Positions 18,792-28,472 of a stretch of 64,000 nt of DNA are shown in pieces. The first letter of the stretch is position 1, and each line of letters opens with the position of its first letter. The DNA is from Bacteroidaceae bacterium (GTDB taxonomy: Bacteria > Bacteroidota > Bacteroidia > Bacteroidales > Bacteroidaceae), in assembly GCA_017448825.1 (NCBI GenBank), contig JAFSKR010000029.1:1-64000 (forward strand), read 5' to 3'. The notes below the pieces were generated by a model. That model was not told the DNA's origin. It saw only the letters and a program-made list of their open reading frames with translations, and searched no databases. A program made the translations under genes and the position numbers.

Positions 18792-19856
18792 ATGGCAGAA
18801 AATAATCAACTAGTAAAAACCGTCAACTTACGGAAGTTGTTCCAACTGCTTTTGCAGAAGAAAAAGGTTTTCTATAAAGTTTGGGCTATTGTGTTTGTGC
18901 TTTCCTGCATTTGGATTTTTCCACAACCACGATACTATATGTCATCTGTTACAGTCGCACCTGAGATGGGGGGGGCGGAAGCAGGTGGAGGATTGTCTTC
19001 AATCGCCTCTTCGTTTGGTATCAATATAGGGGCAATGGCCAATAACGATGCCATTTATCCGATATTGTATCCTGATTTGTTCGAGTCACCAGAATTTACG
19101 GTCAGTTTGTATGATATTCAGATAACGACTACAGAGGGTGACTTGACCACGGACTACTATACTTATATGAAAAAGCATCAGCAACCGAATTGGTTGACGA
19201 AGCCTTTCAAAGATGCCATTAAATGGGTCAAGAGTTTCTTTAAGCCCAAGAAGAAAGGGAATGGTGACGAAGGCGTGAGTGCTTTCTGTATGTCGGAAGA
19301 GGATTTTGCTTTGATGGAGAATATCCAGAGCAATATTACTTGTTCTGTGGATCAAAAGACTGATGTTGTGACGATTACGGTGCAAGACCAGGATGCTTTG
19401 GTATCTGCACTTTTGGCTGATTCCGTCAAGCAGCGTCTACAAGATTTTATTACCACGTACCGTACCAGCAAGGCTCGTATGGATGTTGACTATTATCAGG
19501 ATTTGGCAAATCAAGCTTGGGATGACTATGAAACCTCGGTTAAGGAGTACAGTGATTATTGCGATGCACACAAAAACATGATTCTTCAGGCGAACATCTC
19601 AGAGCGTGATGAACTGGAAAACAAAATGTCATTGAAGTTCAACACCTACAATGCCATGAATGTGCAACTTGAAGCTGCCAAAGCCAAAGTGCAAGAACGA
19701 ACCCCATCGTTTACAACTCTGAAAAGTGTGGTCGTGCCGGTGAAACCAGCAGGACCTAAACGGATGCTATTTGTCATTGGTATGTTGTTCTTGAGTTCTG
19801 TCATTACTGCTTTTTGGGTGAGTCGAGGGCAACAGATAATGGAAGAATCTGTATAA
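18792..19856 (+). CDS. Wzz-type chain-length determinant protein
   Basis: Inner-membrane polysaccharide co-polymerase that sets chain length. The 354-residue protein has an N-terminal transmembrane helix (VWAIVFVLSCIWIFP), a large periplasmic region with coiled-coil segments (about residues 220-300) and a C-terminal helix preceded by PVKPAGPKRM (LFVIGMLFLSSVITAFWV). There is no tyrosine-kinase domain. A run of eight G at 18968-18975 lies in codons of a Gly-rich loop and could be prone to slippage. Confidence 0.88.
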   Translation: MAENNQLVKTVNLRKLFQLLLQKKKVFYKVWAIVFVLSCIWIFPQPRYYMSSVTVAPEMGGAEAGGGLSSIASSFGINIGAMANNDAIYPILYPDLFESPEFTVSLYDIQITTTEGDLTTDYYTYMKKHQQPNWLTKPFKDAIKWVKSFFKPKKKGNGDEGVSAFCMSEEDFALMENIQSNITCSVDQKTDVVTITVQDQDALVSALLADSVKQRLQDFITTYRTSKARMDVDYYQDLANQAWDDYETSVKEYSDYCDAHKNMILQANISERDELENKMSLKFNTYNAMNVQLEAAKAKVQERTPSFTTLKSVVVPVKPAGPKRMLFVIGMLFLSSVITAFWVSRGQQIMEESV

Positions 19857-19863
19857 AACGATA

Positions 19864-21222
19864 GTGCTTGCTTTGAGTGTGTCAATTCTTCACTACATAT
19901 TATCCCGTCTGCATTTGTCTGAAACAAAAGAAAAGATTGTCCGCAACCTGTTCTGGTCTGTGGTGGGCAAGGTTGTCACACTTTTAGGTGGATTATTTGT
20001 TGGGATTGTCATCGCACGTTATTTGGGGCCTGAGCAATATGGACTGATGAATTATGTTATCAGTTATGTGGGATTGTTCCAAATCATCGCCTTGTTTGGG
20101 CTTGACAACATTGAGATTCGGGAGGAGTCAAAAAGTGTGGTGCCTGTTCAGGTAGTGATGGGAACGGCATTTGGCTTGAAACTGGCGTTTGCTGTGCTGA
20201 CGGTTTTGTTGACGGTCGCTACTTCATGGTGGATGGAAGCGGACAAGACCATCACGCTGTATGTGCTGATTTATACGGTGTCTATCATCGCCAATACGTT
20301 TACGGTTATTCGCAATTACTTCACATCGATAGTCAAGAATGAATATGTGGTGAAGTCTGAGATTTCCCGGACCCTGATTGGCATTGTCATCAAGTTGGTT
20401 TTGTTGTGGCATCATGCTCCTCTGATCCTCTTTGTGGCGGCATCTGCTTTCGATTTTGTTTTGCTGGCAGGTGGATATAATGTGGCATATCGTCAAATTG
20501 TCGGTTCTATGCGGGAATGGAAGTTCGACAGTGGCTATGCTAAATTTCTGTTGAAAGAGTCCTTCCCGTTGTTGCTCACGAGTGCAGCCGTCTTTATTTA
20601 TCAGCGGATAGACCAAGTGATGATAGGCAACATGATAGATAAAGAGTCGGTTGGCTATTTTTCCACAGCCGCTCGACTTGTTGAAGTGATGATGTATGTG
20701 CCAATGATGCTTACACAGACGATTTCGCCTATTTTGGTACGAAAGCGTGAAGAGTCCATGTCACTATATAAAGACAGGGCTCAGCAGTTTATGAATCTCA
20801 CTTTCTGGGGAACACTGATTTTGTCGGTTCTGGTATCGGTGGGTGCATTCTATTTGGTGCGTTACACTTTTGGAGTCCGTTATTTAGCGGCTGTTCCTGT
20901 GTTGCAAGTGTTGTCTTTCAAGGCAACCGCTTATGCTTTGTCCACGGCGGCAGGGTGTATGTTGGTCATTGAGGAATTGCAGCGTTACGCCATTTTTCGT
21001 GATGGCTTTGGCTGTCTTGTATGCGTGGCACTCAATTGGGTGCTTCTGCCTCGATATGGCATCATGGCGGCATCTGCTGTGGCGATTGCCAGTTATGTCT
21101 GTGCAGGCTATCTTTCCGACTTTATGATTCCGCCATATCGTCATTTGTTTATATGCCAGACAAAAACACTGCTGTATGGCTGGAAAGAGATTGCTCATGT
21201 CAAACAAATATTGAAGAACTAA
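19864..21222 (+). CDS. Wzx-type oligosaccharide flippase
   Basis: Polytopic inner-membrane protein of 452 residues with about 12-14 predicted helices and the polysaccharide-flippase (MATE-superfamily) pattern (VVTLLGGLFVGIVIARYLGPEQYGL). It moves lipid-linked repeat units to the periplasm. The start shown is GTG, 8 bases after the wzz stop; a TTG at 19915 is an alternative. Its stop overlaps the next start by one base (TAATG). Confidence 0.88.
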   Translation: MLALSVSILHYILSRLHLSETKEKIVRNLFWSVVGKVVTLLGGLFVGIVIARYLGPEQYGLMNYVISYVGLFQIIALFGLDNIEIREESKSVVPVQVVMGTAFGLKLAFAVLTVLLTVATSWWMEADKTITLYVLIYTVSIIANTFTVIRNYFTSIVKNEYVVKSEISRTLIGIVIKLVLLWHHAPLILFVAASAFDFVLLAGGYNVAYRQIVGSMREWKFDSGYAKFLLKESFPLLLTSAAVFIYQRIDQVMIGNMIDKESVGYFSTAARLVEVMMYVPMMLTQTISPILVRKREESMSLYKDRAQQFMNLTFWGTLILSVLVSVGAFYLVRYTFGVRYLAAVPVLQVLSFKATAYALSTAAGCMLVIEELQRYAIFRDGFGCLVCVALNWVLLPRYGIMAASAVAIASYVCAGYLSDFMIPPYRHLFICQTKTLLYGWKEIAHVKQILKN

Positions 21223-22484
21223 TGTTGTTTATACCTTTCATATATTTCCTTTTGTTGACGGTTTACTGGTGGATTAAGCATCGGGCACTGGACGTTTGTG
21301 TCTATATGGCTGGGCTTTATGCTTTAACGTCGCTGTTTGCCATCCTGATTGTCTATGGAAATATGTTGGGTGAAGGAGGTATCTTGTTCAATGAAATCGG
21401 CTTGACGTTGGGCATTATTCCGACGTTGCTGTATTGTGTCATTTTGACCATTAGCATATTGCCTTTCTCTATGTTGTATGGAAAGGATTTGAGGAATGTT
21501 TATGTGTCGATGTCATGGCTTCCTTTGATGCTGGGATGCATACTTATTGCTGTTGCCCTCCTCAATTTGTATCTTGTTGCAGATTCCACATTGGAAATTC
21601 TGCAAGGAGACTTGTCTTCTGTGCGTTCCGATCATTATGCAGGTATTCTTTCGCCTGCTGAAATCAAGGCACAGTCGATGTCGGCTCCTTTGCGTTATTT
21701 TTATATCCTAAACACCTCTACGCTGTTAGCCCTGCCGCTATTTTTCTATTCTGTATGCTTTGAACACCGTCCTTGGTGGTATAATGTATTGTTGTTGTTT
21801 GCGTCGTTGAGTACTCCCATCAAGGAGATGCAAGTGGCTGACCGAACAGAAATTGTTTTCTTCGGCATGATGTTTATTTATTGCCTCTTGTTCTTCTACA
21901 AATTCCTCTCCAAAAAGGTAAAGATTGCGTTTTTGATAGCGGGTATTCCAGTGGTGGCTGTAGCGTTGGTTTATTTCATCGCAGTCTCTCAGGCACGTTT
22001 TGATGAACGCGAAGGAGGTGCAGGGGCTGGTGCCATGCAATATACCGGTCAGGGCTATCTGAATTTCTGCTATTTTTGGGAGAATGCCAATCCTGATATT
22101 ATTTCTGCTGAACGTGAGTTTCCGTTGATACATCATTCTCTTTTCCACATTGATTCCAATCCTGAGCGAAGAGCTGTAAGGTCTGGTCAGCAAGGATTCT
22201 TCATCAGTGTATTCGCTACATTCATTGGCGACATTTTGTTGGACCTCAGTCCTATCGGAATGATATTGTGGGTCATTTTCTATGTGTTGCTTTGTTTTTA
22301 TATTATTCAAGGTCCTCATCGAGAAGAATTGTCGTTGGGCGAAGTTTTGATGATATTTGCGTTGGCGGTAATTCCTGTGTTTGGCATCTTCTATTATCGG
22401 TATTTTTCTTATAAATATACCATTATGTTGGTGCTGGTCGGTCTTATGTATATTTTGTCAAAAATCAAGTTTGTGTATAAATGA
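21222..22484 (+). CDS. Wzy-like O-antigen/oligosaccharide polymerase
   Basis: Polytopic membrane protein of 420 residues with about 11 hydrophobic helices and a larger periplasmic loop in the second half (around ERREGGAGAG-like residues after SQARFDER). This architecture fits Wzy polymerases, which are poorly conserved. The start is the ATG overlapping the flippase stop. Longer upstream frames lie within wzx and were not used. Wzz and Wzx neighbours support the assignment. Confidence 0.72.
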   Translation: MLFIPFIYFLLLTVYWWIKHRALDVCVYMAGLYALTSLFAILIVYGNMLGEGGILFNEIGLTLGIIPTLLYCVILTISILPFSMLYGKDLRNVYVSMSWLPLMLGCILIAVALLNLYLVADSTLEILQGDLSSVRSDHYAGILSPAEIKAQSMSAPLRYFYILNTSTLLALPLFFYSVCFEHRPWWYNVLLLFASLSTPIKEMQVADRTEIVFFGMMFIYCLLFFYKFLSKKVKIAFLIAGIPVVAVALVYFIAVSQARFDEREGGAGAGAMQYTGQGYLNFCYFWENANPDIISAEREFPLIHHSLFHIDSNPERRAVRSGQQGFFISVFATFIGDILLDLSPIGMILWVIFYVLLCFYIIQGPHREELSLGEVLMIFALAVIPVFGIFYYRYFSYKYTIMLVLVGLMYILSKIKFVYK

Positions 22485-23344
22485 GAATCTTTACTGTTAT
22501 TGTGACATACAATGCAATGAGGTGGATTGAGCGTTGTTTGCAATGCATCAGACAAAGTACTGTTCCAGTTGTCCCCGTAGTGGTTGATAATGCTTCTGTT
22601 GATGCTACTCGGGATTATGTTCCGTCCCATTTTTCGGAGGTCGTCTGGTTGCCTCAGGAGAAAAATTTAGGCTTTGGACAGGGAAACAATATCGGGATAC
22701 GTTATGCAATGGAGCATGAAGCCGATTATGTGCTTTTGCTGAATCAAGATGCCTATTTACAGCCTACAGCCGTGGAGGAAATGCTGAAAATAGCAGATGG
22801 GCGGAATTTGGTTAGCCCACTGCATTTGAATGGTGATGGTAGCAGATTAGATACGATGTTTAAGGCATCATTATGCCGAGCTGAAAACTCATTATTGGAT
22901 GATTTGCTCTTTGGGGGGGCTGTGAGCCCTTTGTATGTGGTGGGGGAAGTGTGTGCGGCCTGTTGGTTTATGCCCATTAATATGCTGAAAGAGATAGGAG
23001 GGTTCAATCCATTGTTCTTCCAATATGGTGAAGACAATAATTATTACACTCGGTTGGTTTATCATAATCGTCAAGTGCTTGTTGCTGCCAAAGCAAGAGT
23101 GTTCCATGATAGAAGAATACATGGCAATGTGCAATTGTATAATAAGAAAGAGGTTCACTTGAAGACGTTGGTTTGTGCATGCAATATCAATTTGACTTTA
23201 TCTCAAAGGCTGTATCGATGGTGTTCTATTGGAGTGCACGCCCCAGTTAGATTTCTGATTGAATGGATGAGTTTAGTGCCTTGTTTAGTGCAGATTCTCC
23301 GGTCTCGTAGAGAGGAGAAAAAGAGACAACCGTGTTGGCTGTAA
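22481..23344 (+). CDS. Glycosyltransferase family 2
   Basis: Cytosolic GT-A transferase of 287 residues. It shows the N-terminal strand FTVIVTYNAMRWIERCL, the NLGFGQGNNIGIRYA segment of rhamnosyl-/galactosyl-type GT2 enzymes, and the metal-binding region LLLNQDAYL. It overlaps the polymerase gene by 4 bases. A run of seven G at 22913-22919 lies in its coding sequence. Donor and acceptor are unknown; with glf upstream, a galactofuranosyltransferase is possible. Confidence 0.85.
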   Translation: MRIFTVIVTYNAMRWIERCLQCIRQSTVPVVPVVVDNASVDATRDYVPSHFSEVVWLPQEKNLGFGQGNNIGIRYAMEHEADYVLLLNQDAYLQPTAVEEMLKIADGRNLVSPLHLNGDGSRLDTMFKASLCRAENSLLDDLLFGGAVSPLYVVGEVCAACWFMPINMLKEIGGFNPLFFQYGEDNNYYTRLVYHNRQVLVAAKARVFHDRRIHGNVQLYNKKEVHLKTLVCACNINLTLSQRLYRWCSIGVHAPVRFLIEWMSLVPCLVQILRSRREEKKRQPCWL

Positions 23345-23379
23345 ATACTTTCGGGGTGTTTAAGTAAAAAATCAGGCAG

Positions 23380-24570
23380 ATGACAGTACTATATATCATA
23401 CACCAAACCCTGCTGATGGCAGGTAGCGCGAAATCATTCTTGATTATGCTGCGTGGGCTGATGCAAAAAGGCATTCATCCAGTGGTGGTGATGCCTGACA
23501 AGAACGGGATTTATGTGGAGTTGGTAGGGAAGGGTATTCCCACAATTGTCGTTCCATATCGTAACAATACATATCCATGGGTTCATTCCTTTAAGGGTGC
23601 CCTGCTTTTTCTTCCACGCCTCATGATGCGTAGGTTGATGATAAGGTTGGCTGTCCATAAAATCTTGAAAGAAGTGGCAGGAATACCAGTACAATTGGTG
23701 CATACGAATGTGAGTGTTTGCAGTATCGGTTTTATAGTGTCTCGTAAGTTGGGAGTGCCCCATGTTTATCATATACGTGAATATGCCGATAAGGATCATG
23801 GAATGTATTTTTTCCCTACACGCAAAAGCTTTCTACGACAACTGAATGCTTCTGCATCTTATAACATCTGTATCACAAAGGATATACAACGTCACTTTCG
23901 GCAGCAAGAAAGCAGCACATCGCGTGTCATATACAATGGTATCCAATCCGCAGTAGGAACCTTTCCCGCTCTTCAAAAAGAGAATTTCTTCCTTTATGCA
24001 GGGCGCGTGGTGCCAATTAAAGGAGTTTTGGAAATGATTCAAGCATATAATGCTTATAAGGAATGTGCAACGGATGTGCATCCTCTTTTCTTGGTAGGGG
24101 AACTGGCGGACAAGGGGTACTATAACCGTATCATGGAATATCTGCAAAAGCATCATTTGGAACATGACGTGACCATCTTTGGAGAAAAGCCTGATGTCCA
24201 GGACTGGATGCGGCGTGCCTTGGCTATTATCATACCTTCTCCTTGTGAAGGTTTTGGAAGATGTATGCCTGAAGCGATGTTTTGTGGTTGTTTGGCGATA
24301 GGGCATCATACGGGTGGCACATGGGAACAATTAGAAAATGGAAGGATATTTACAGGAGGAGAGATTGGTTTGCATTATGAAGAGCAAGGACAGTTGACGG
24401 AACTGTTGTTGGAGGTTGGCAAGCGTCCGGCAGAAGACTATATGCCTTATTTGCAAAGAGCCTTTCAAACAGTAAATCATTTTTATACGACGGAGAGTTA
24501 TGTGGAGAATGTGTACCATTTCTATGAACACATCGCCCATTCTCATGGTTTGGAGATGCAAAGTGTATGA
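23380..24570 (+). CDS. Glycosyltransferase family 4
   Basis: GT-B transferase of 396 residues. The N-terminal domain holds HQTLLMAGSAKSF and a long Rossmann half. The C-terminal domain shows FFLYAGRVVPIKGVLEMI and the GT4 donor-binding stretch PSPCEGFGRCMPEAMFCG with the conserved E-x7-E arrangement. It assembles part of the repeat unit of locus 1; specificity is unknown. Confidence 0.88.
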   Translation: MTVLYIIHQTLLMAGSAKSFLIMLRGLMQKGIHPVVVMPDKNGIYVELVGKGIPTIVVPYRNNTYPWVHSFKGALLFLPRLMMRRLMIRLAVHKILKEVAGIPVQLVHTNVSVCSIGFIVSRKLGVPHVYHIREYADKDHGMYFFPTRKSFLRQLNASASYNICITKDIQRHFRQQESSTSRVIYNGIQSAVGTFPALQKENFFLYAGRVVPIKGVLEMIQAYNAYKECATDVHPLFLVGELADKGYYNRIMEYLQKHHLEHDVTIFGEKPDVQDWMRRALAIIIPSPCEGFGRCMPEAMFCGCLAIGHHTGGTWEQLENGRIFTGGEIGLHYEEQGQLTELLLEVGKRPAEDYMPYLQRAFQTVNHFYTTESYVENVYHFYEHIAHSHGLEMQSV

Positions 24571-24644
24571 CTCCCTGTTTTTTTGTTGTCAAATGGAATG
24601 GTCTTATTTTTATGTGGTAACGCTCTAAACTTGACGTGTGAAAA

Positions 24645-25541
24645 ATGAAGCGAGTATCAATCATTATTGTGACATACAACTCGGAGGATGATATCTACGA
24701 TTGTGTGGACAGCATCATTCGCTGTGCCGACATTCCAAAGATGGAGATTGAACTTGTGGTGGTGGACAACAACAGCTGTCATCCAGAGCCGATGTTTCAG
24801 CGGCTTAGGGATCTGTGGGGCGAAGACATTGTGCTGATCGAGAATACGAGGAATGGGGGCTATGGCCAAGGTAATAATGTGGGCATTCGTTCTTGCTCTG
24901 CACCGTTGTTGCTGATTATGAATCCAGATGTGCGTTTGCTCACGCCTTTCTTTCAAGAGGCGGTAAATGCTTTTGAACGGGATGAGGGGCTTGTGATGTT
25001 GGGTGCTAAGCAGATGCTTTCCGCAGATGTGGCAAGTACGAACTCTTTTGCCCCCACCTATATGATGAATGGCTATTTCCGTAGCATTCTTGGTGCGATT
25101 TGTACTCGTCTGGAGTGGTATGTTCCAAGTCTCATGTATTTTTCGGGCTCTTGTTTCTATGTGCGTAAGTCGATGCTCGAAGCGGTGGCACTGTTTGATG
25201 AGAGTGTTTTTATGTATGGTGAGGAGGATGACATTCGGTGGCGACTGCAGAAACGGTTCGGACAACGATTCGTGTACAATCGCAGGCTGAAGTATGTGCA
25301 TTTGGTGTCAGAACGAAAGCCTGACCTTGAATATGAGAAGAAAATTGCCGACATGACCGTATGTCTTCACGCGAAAAAGGGGCGTTCTCCACAGGTCACA
25401 TGGCGGAACCTGTTGCGTGGAACCAATGTGCTGATTTTCCGGGCAAGAGTGTGGAAGTTGTTCGGACGGCAATGTGATGAACGGCTTGCGATGCTGATGC
25501 AGTTGCGTGCTTATCTGAAGAAAAAACTCTTGGGCGAATGA
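24645..25541 (+). CDS. Glycosyltransferase family 2 (second in locus 1)
   Basis: GT-A transferase of 298 residues, with SIIIVTYNSEDDIYDCV at the N-terminus, NGGYGQGNNVGIRSC and the DxD-like LIMNPDVRLL. The C-terminal part includes FMYGEEDDIRWRL, typical of the rhamnosyltransferase-like subgroup. It overlaps the next gene by 4 bases (ATGA). Confidence 0.87.
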   Translation: MKRVSIIIVTYNSEDDIYDCVDSIIRCADIPKMEIELVVVDNNSCHPEPMFQRLRDLWGEDIVLIENTRNGGYGQGNNVGIRSCSAPLLLIMNPDVRLLTPFFQEAVNAFERDEGLVMLGAKQMLSADVASTNSFAPTYMMNGYFRSILGAICTRLEWYVPSLMYFSGSCFYVRKSMLEAVALFDESVFMYGEEDDIRWRLQKRFGQRFVYNRRLKYVHLVSERKPDLEYEKKIADMTVCLHAKKGRSPQVTWRNLLRGTNVLIFRARVWKLFGRQCDERLAMLMQLRAYLKKKLLGE

Positions 25542-26689
25542 AAGTCTTTTACATAGACCCTCAGTCATACAACAATCTGAGTGTGTATGACTATCACCTG
25601 CTGACCCATGTTAGTGGGCATGAGGTGGTGTATTATGGCAATCAACTCTATCAGTGTGACCCGATGAGGGGGGTGAGGCAGAAACTGGTGTTTGGCTACA
25701 GCACGAAGAAGCGGGCTTGGCAGAAGGCGTTGAGTTATTCGATGAGTATGTTGCGGATTCTGCTGGATGTCATGAGGGAGCGGCCCGATGTGGTGCATGT
25801 GCAGTGGTTGCGTCTGTGGCATCTCGACTATACTTTTGGATGGTTGTTGCACAGAATGGGCATCCGTCTGGTGTTCACGGCGCATAATGTGCTGCCTCAC
25901 AACCCGAAGCCTCAAGATGCGGTCAGATACAGACGATATTACCAGTTGGCGGATGCCATCATCGTACATAGTGAGCGGACGAAGCAAGAGATGGTGACGG
26001 AGTTGCAGGTCGAGGCAGATAAAATATGGGTTATTTTTCATGGCATTCTTGGGGATGGTGTTGTTTCTGCGGAGGCGATGAAACGATGTGAAGAGCTGGA
26101 GGCAAAGCTTGGCATTCAGGTGGGTGACATCGTGTTTTCATGTCTCGGCATTCAGGACACGTATAAGGGTATCGACCTGGTGGTGAAGGTGTGGGGCGAG
26201 ACGGCGGCATTGCGGGAGAATCCTCGACTACATCTTTTGCTGGTGGGCAGAAACAAGAACGTTGATTTTTCCTCTTTGGAAGGATGTGGCAATGTGTTTG
26301 TGCTTGATGAAATGATCTCCGATGTCGATTTTGACGCTTATTTGCTGTTATCGTCGGTGACGCTACTGCCTTACAAGAAGATTTCTCAAAGTGGAGTCTT
26401 GTTTACGGCTCTGAGCAGGGGAGTCCCTGTGCTGGTGTCGGATGTGGGTGGGCTGACTGAGCCTTTGCAATATGCTCATGTGGGTTGGAATCTGGGAGAG
26501 CCGACAGCGGAGCATCTACAATCGGCTTTGCTACGATTGGCTCAAGGCAAGGAAGAGGTGGATTGCGTTCGTCGTGCGACAGAGGAGTTTGAGCGAATCA
26601 GGAAGATTTATTCTTGGGAGTCTATCGGTGAACAAACTTCCAAGTTGTACGCTTGTGTGCGGACGTTGGAGAAGAGGCGCTCGTTGTAG
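25538..26689 (+). CDS. Glycosyltransferase family 4, last gene of locus 1
   Basis: GT-B transferase of 383 residues. The N-terminal half shows HVQWLRLWHLDYTFG and FTAHNVLPHN. The C-terminal half has a donor-site region around VTLLPYKKISQSGVLFTALSRGVPVLVSDVGG (positions about 270-305). Its last 82 bases overlap, tail to tail, the alginate-lyase-family gene on the other strand. No terminator is visible, so transcription may run into that gene antisense. Confidence 0.87.
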   Translation: MKVFYIDPQSYNNLSVYDYHLLTHVSGHEVVYYGNQLYQCDPMRGVRQKLVFGYSTKKRAWQKALSYSMSMLRILLDVMRERPDVVHVQWLRLWHLDYTFGWLLHRMGIRLVFTAHNVLPHNPKPQDAVRYRRYYQLADAIIVHSERTKQEMVTELQVEADKIWVIFHGILGDGVVSAEAMKRCEELEAKLGIQVGDIVFSCLGIQDTYKGIDLVVKVWGETAALRENPRLHLLLVGRNKNVDFSSLEGCGNVFVLDEMISDVDFDAYLLLSSVTLLPYKKISQSGVLFTALSRGVPVLVSDVGGLTEPLQYAHVGWNLGEPTAEHLQSALLRLAQGKEEVDCVRRATEEFERIRKIYSWESIGEQTSKLYACVRTLEKRRSL

Positions 26690-27660
26690 TTCCAGTCTGT
26701 GCTGATGTCCTTGTAGGGGAAAGCCTCTTTGTGGCCCACAAATTGCCCTAAGTATTGGATGGACTTGCAGATTCTTTGTTTCGTCTCGTCGTCAATCTCG
26801 AAAGATGCCTCATTGACGTATGACAGGAACTCGACGATGTGTTGCAGGTTCCAGACGGAATAGAAGTATGCGCGTGTTCTTTTGAGTTCTTCGGGCTGCT
26901 TGCCTTCAAAGTCTATCTGTTGCTTGATTCTGTTGCAACAACTCTGAATCAGTTGCTGGCATTTCTTGTTGTTGCCGGCAAACAGGTAGATGTTGAACAG
27001 GGTGGTGTCGTAGGCGATGCCCTGATTGTTGGTGTACTGGCTTGCCACCTGTCCGTTGTCGCTGGTTTCCATCCATTTGGCAAAGTTCTTCATCCATTTC
27101 TTCACGGCTTTCAACCTTTTGCTTCCGATGGACTGGATGGCGTTCACCTTGTTGATGTGGTCGATGATGGAGTTGAAATTGTACGAGTCAATCATGCCTT
27201 GCGGATTGCCTTTTCCGTTGTTTCTGCCAGGGATGAACTGGCAATAGTTGAAGTTGGGAAGCATTTGGGTGTCTTTGTCAATGAACCAAACGTCCAACTG
27301 CTTGCAGAAGTAGTCGAAATACTTCTGGTCTTTGGTGGCGACGTAGGCTTTGCCGACTTTCTGCAGGTTGTCCACCAGTTTCAGCAGGCGTGGCAGGTCG
27401 TATTGTGTGTGCTCGGGGTTTGCCTGGCCGTCTTTTGCCACATAGGGGCCTGTTGGGTTCTTGGGGTCGGGCCACCAGTAGATGGAGAGGCTTTCAAAGT
27501 TGTGGGGATTGCCAGAGATGGAGGATGTTTTATCCGTGACTGCCACGGGTTCCGTCTGTAGCACTTTGTTGGCGGCGTTGATGATAGACCTGTCGTCGGC
27601 TCTTGCCGCGAGTGAGAGGCATAGGGCAAGGACTGTAAGGATGAGTTTGGAGAGTTTCAT
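26608..27660 (-). CDS. Alginate-lyase-family protein (secreted)
   Basis: Predicted periplasmic or extracellular alpha/alpha-toroid polysaccharide lyase-like protein of 350 residues with a signal peptide (KLILTVLALCLSLAARA). Family features include SLSIYWWPDPKNPTGPY, with the WWPDP turn typical of these Bacteroidetes members, and NNQGIAYDTTLFNIYLFAG, which carries the Asn-Asn-His/Gln region. Substrate is unknown. It overlaps the upstream GT2 gene by 4 bases, so it is coupled to glycan synthesis genes and may trim the polymer. The C-terminal 27 codons overlap the convergent GT4 gene. Confidence 0.82.
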   Translation of the reverse strand: MKLSKLILTVLALCLSLAARADDRSIINAANKVLQTEPVAVTDKTSSISGNPHNFESLSIYWWPDPKNPTGPYVAKDGQANPEHTQYDLPRLLKLVDNLQKVGKAYVATKDQKYFDYFCKQLDVWFIDKDTQMLPNFNYCQFIPGRNNGKGNPQGMIDSYNFNSIIDHINKVNAIQSIGSKRLKAVKKWMKNFAKWMETSDNGQVASQYTNNQGIAYDTTLFNIYLFAGNNKKCQQLIQSCCNRIKQQIDFEGKQPEELKRTRAYFYSVWNLQHIVEFLSYVNEASFEIDDETKQRICKSIQYLGQFVGHKEAFPYKDISTDWNYNERLFSNVRTQAYNLEVCSPIDSQE

Positions 27661-28466
27661 TCTGTGAGGTTGTTGAGATACTTTTCTTTATGCCAGTTGA
27701 CGATGCGGGTGTGCAGTTTCTTCCATGTGTAGGAAGGGAGGAAGCAGAAGATGAAGAAGAGGAAGGAGTGGAGTTTGCTGTCGCCGAAGACGACTCGCCA
27801 TGTGAGCATCTCGTATTTGATGAGTGACCATTTGTTGGCGGAGATGCTTTCGGGGTGGAGACGATAGTAGGCAAGGGGTTCTTCGATGCCGTGAGCATAG
27901 TGGCACTTCTGCAGAATTTGGAGCACGTAGGCATAGTCCTGTCGTTTGCGTTGCACGGGCATGAGCATCTTTCCGTCGGTCTTATGCGTATCGTAGATGC
28001 AAGTGAGGAAGCCTATCTTGTCGTCGCATTTTGTTTGGAAGAGGCTTTGCCGCTTGGGGGCGATGACGACCCCGTTGTTGTTTCCTTGTTCATCGCAGGT
28101 GATGTAGGAGGCGAATACCATGCAGCAATCTTTTTCGTGCATGAAGTTGAGCTGCTTTTCCAGTTTTGTGGGCATCCAGCGGTCGTCGCTGTCACAGAAG
28201 GCGAGGTAGCGTCCTTGGGCGGCTTCGATGCATTTGTTTCGGGTGTGGCCAGCACCTAAGTTCTTCTCAGCGTAGATGACTTTCACCCGCGGGTCTTTCT
28301 GCTCGTATTCTTTCAGTATGGCTCGCGTGTTGTCGGTCGAGCAGTCGTCGGTGATGATGAGTTCCAGATTGTGATGGGTCTGAACCAAAACACTGTCGAT
28401 GCTCTCTGCCACCCATCGTTCCGCATTGTAGGTGGGCATGATGACGGATACAAGTTGCTGGTTCAT
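27657..28466 (-). CDS. Glycosyltransferase family 2
   Basis: GT-A transferase of 269 residues: VSVIMPTYNAERWVAESIDSV at the N-terminus, LIITDDCSTDNT, and LAFCDSDDRWMP as the metal-binding DxD region. The C-terminal half resembles the TuaG/teichuronic-type GT2 subgroup. It lies 6 bases after the wecA-like gene and overlaps the alginate-lyase-family gene, so these three form one transcription unit. Confidence 0.88.
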   Translation of the reverse strand: MNQQLVSVIMPTYNAERWVAESIDSVLVQTHHNLELIITDDCSTDNTRAILKEYEQKDPRVKVIYAEKNLGAGHTRNKCIEAAQGRYLAFCDSDDRWMPTKLEKQLNFMHEKDCCMVFASYITCDEQGNNNGVVIAPKRQSLFQTKCDDKIGFLTCIYDTHKTDGKMLMPVQRKRQDYAYVLQILQKCHYAHGIEEPLAYYRLHPESISANKWSLIKYEMLTWRVVFGDSKLHSFLFFIFCFLPSYTWKKLHTRIVNWHKEKYLNNLTE

Positions 28467-28472
28467 GGGCGG

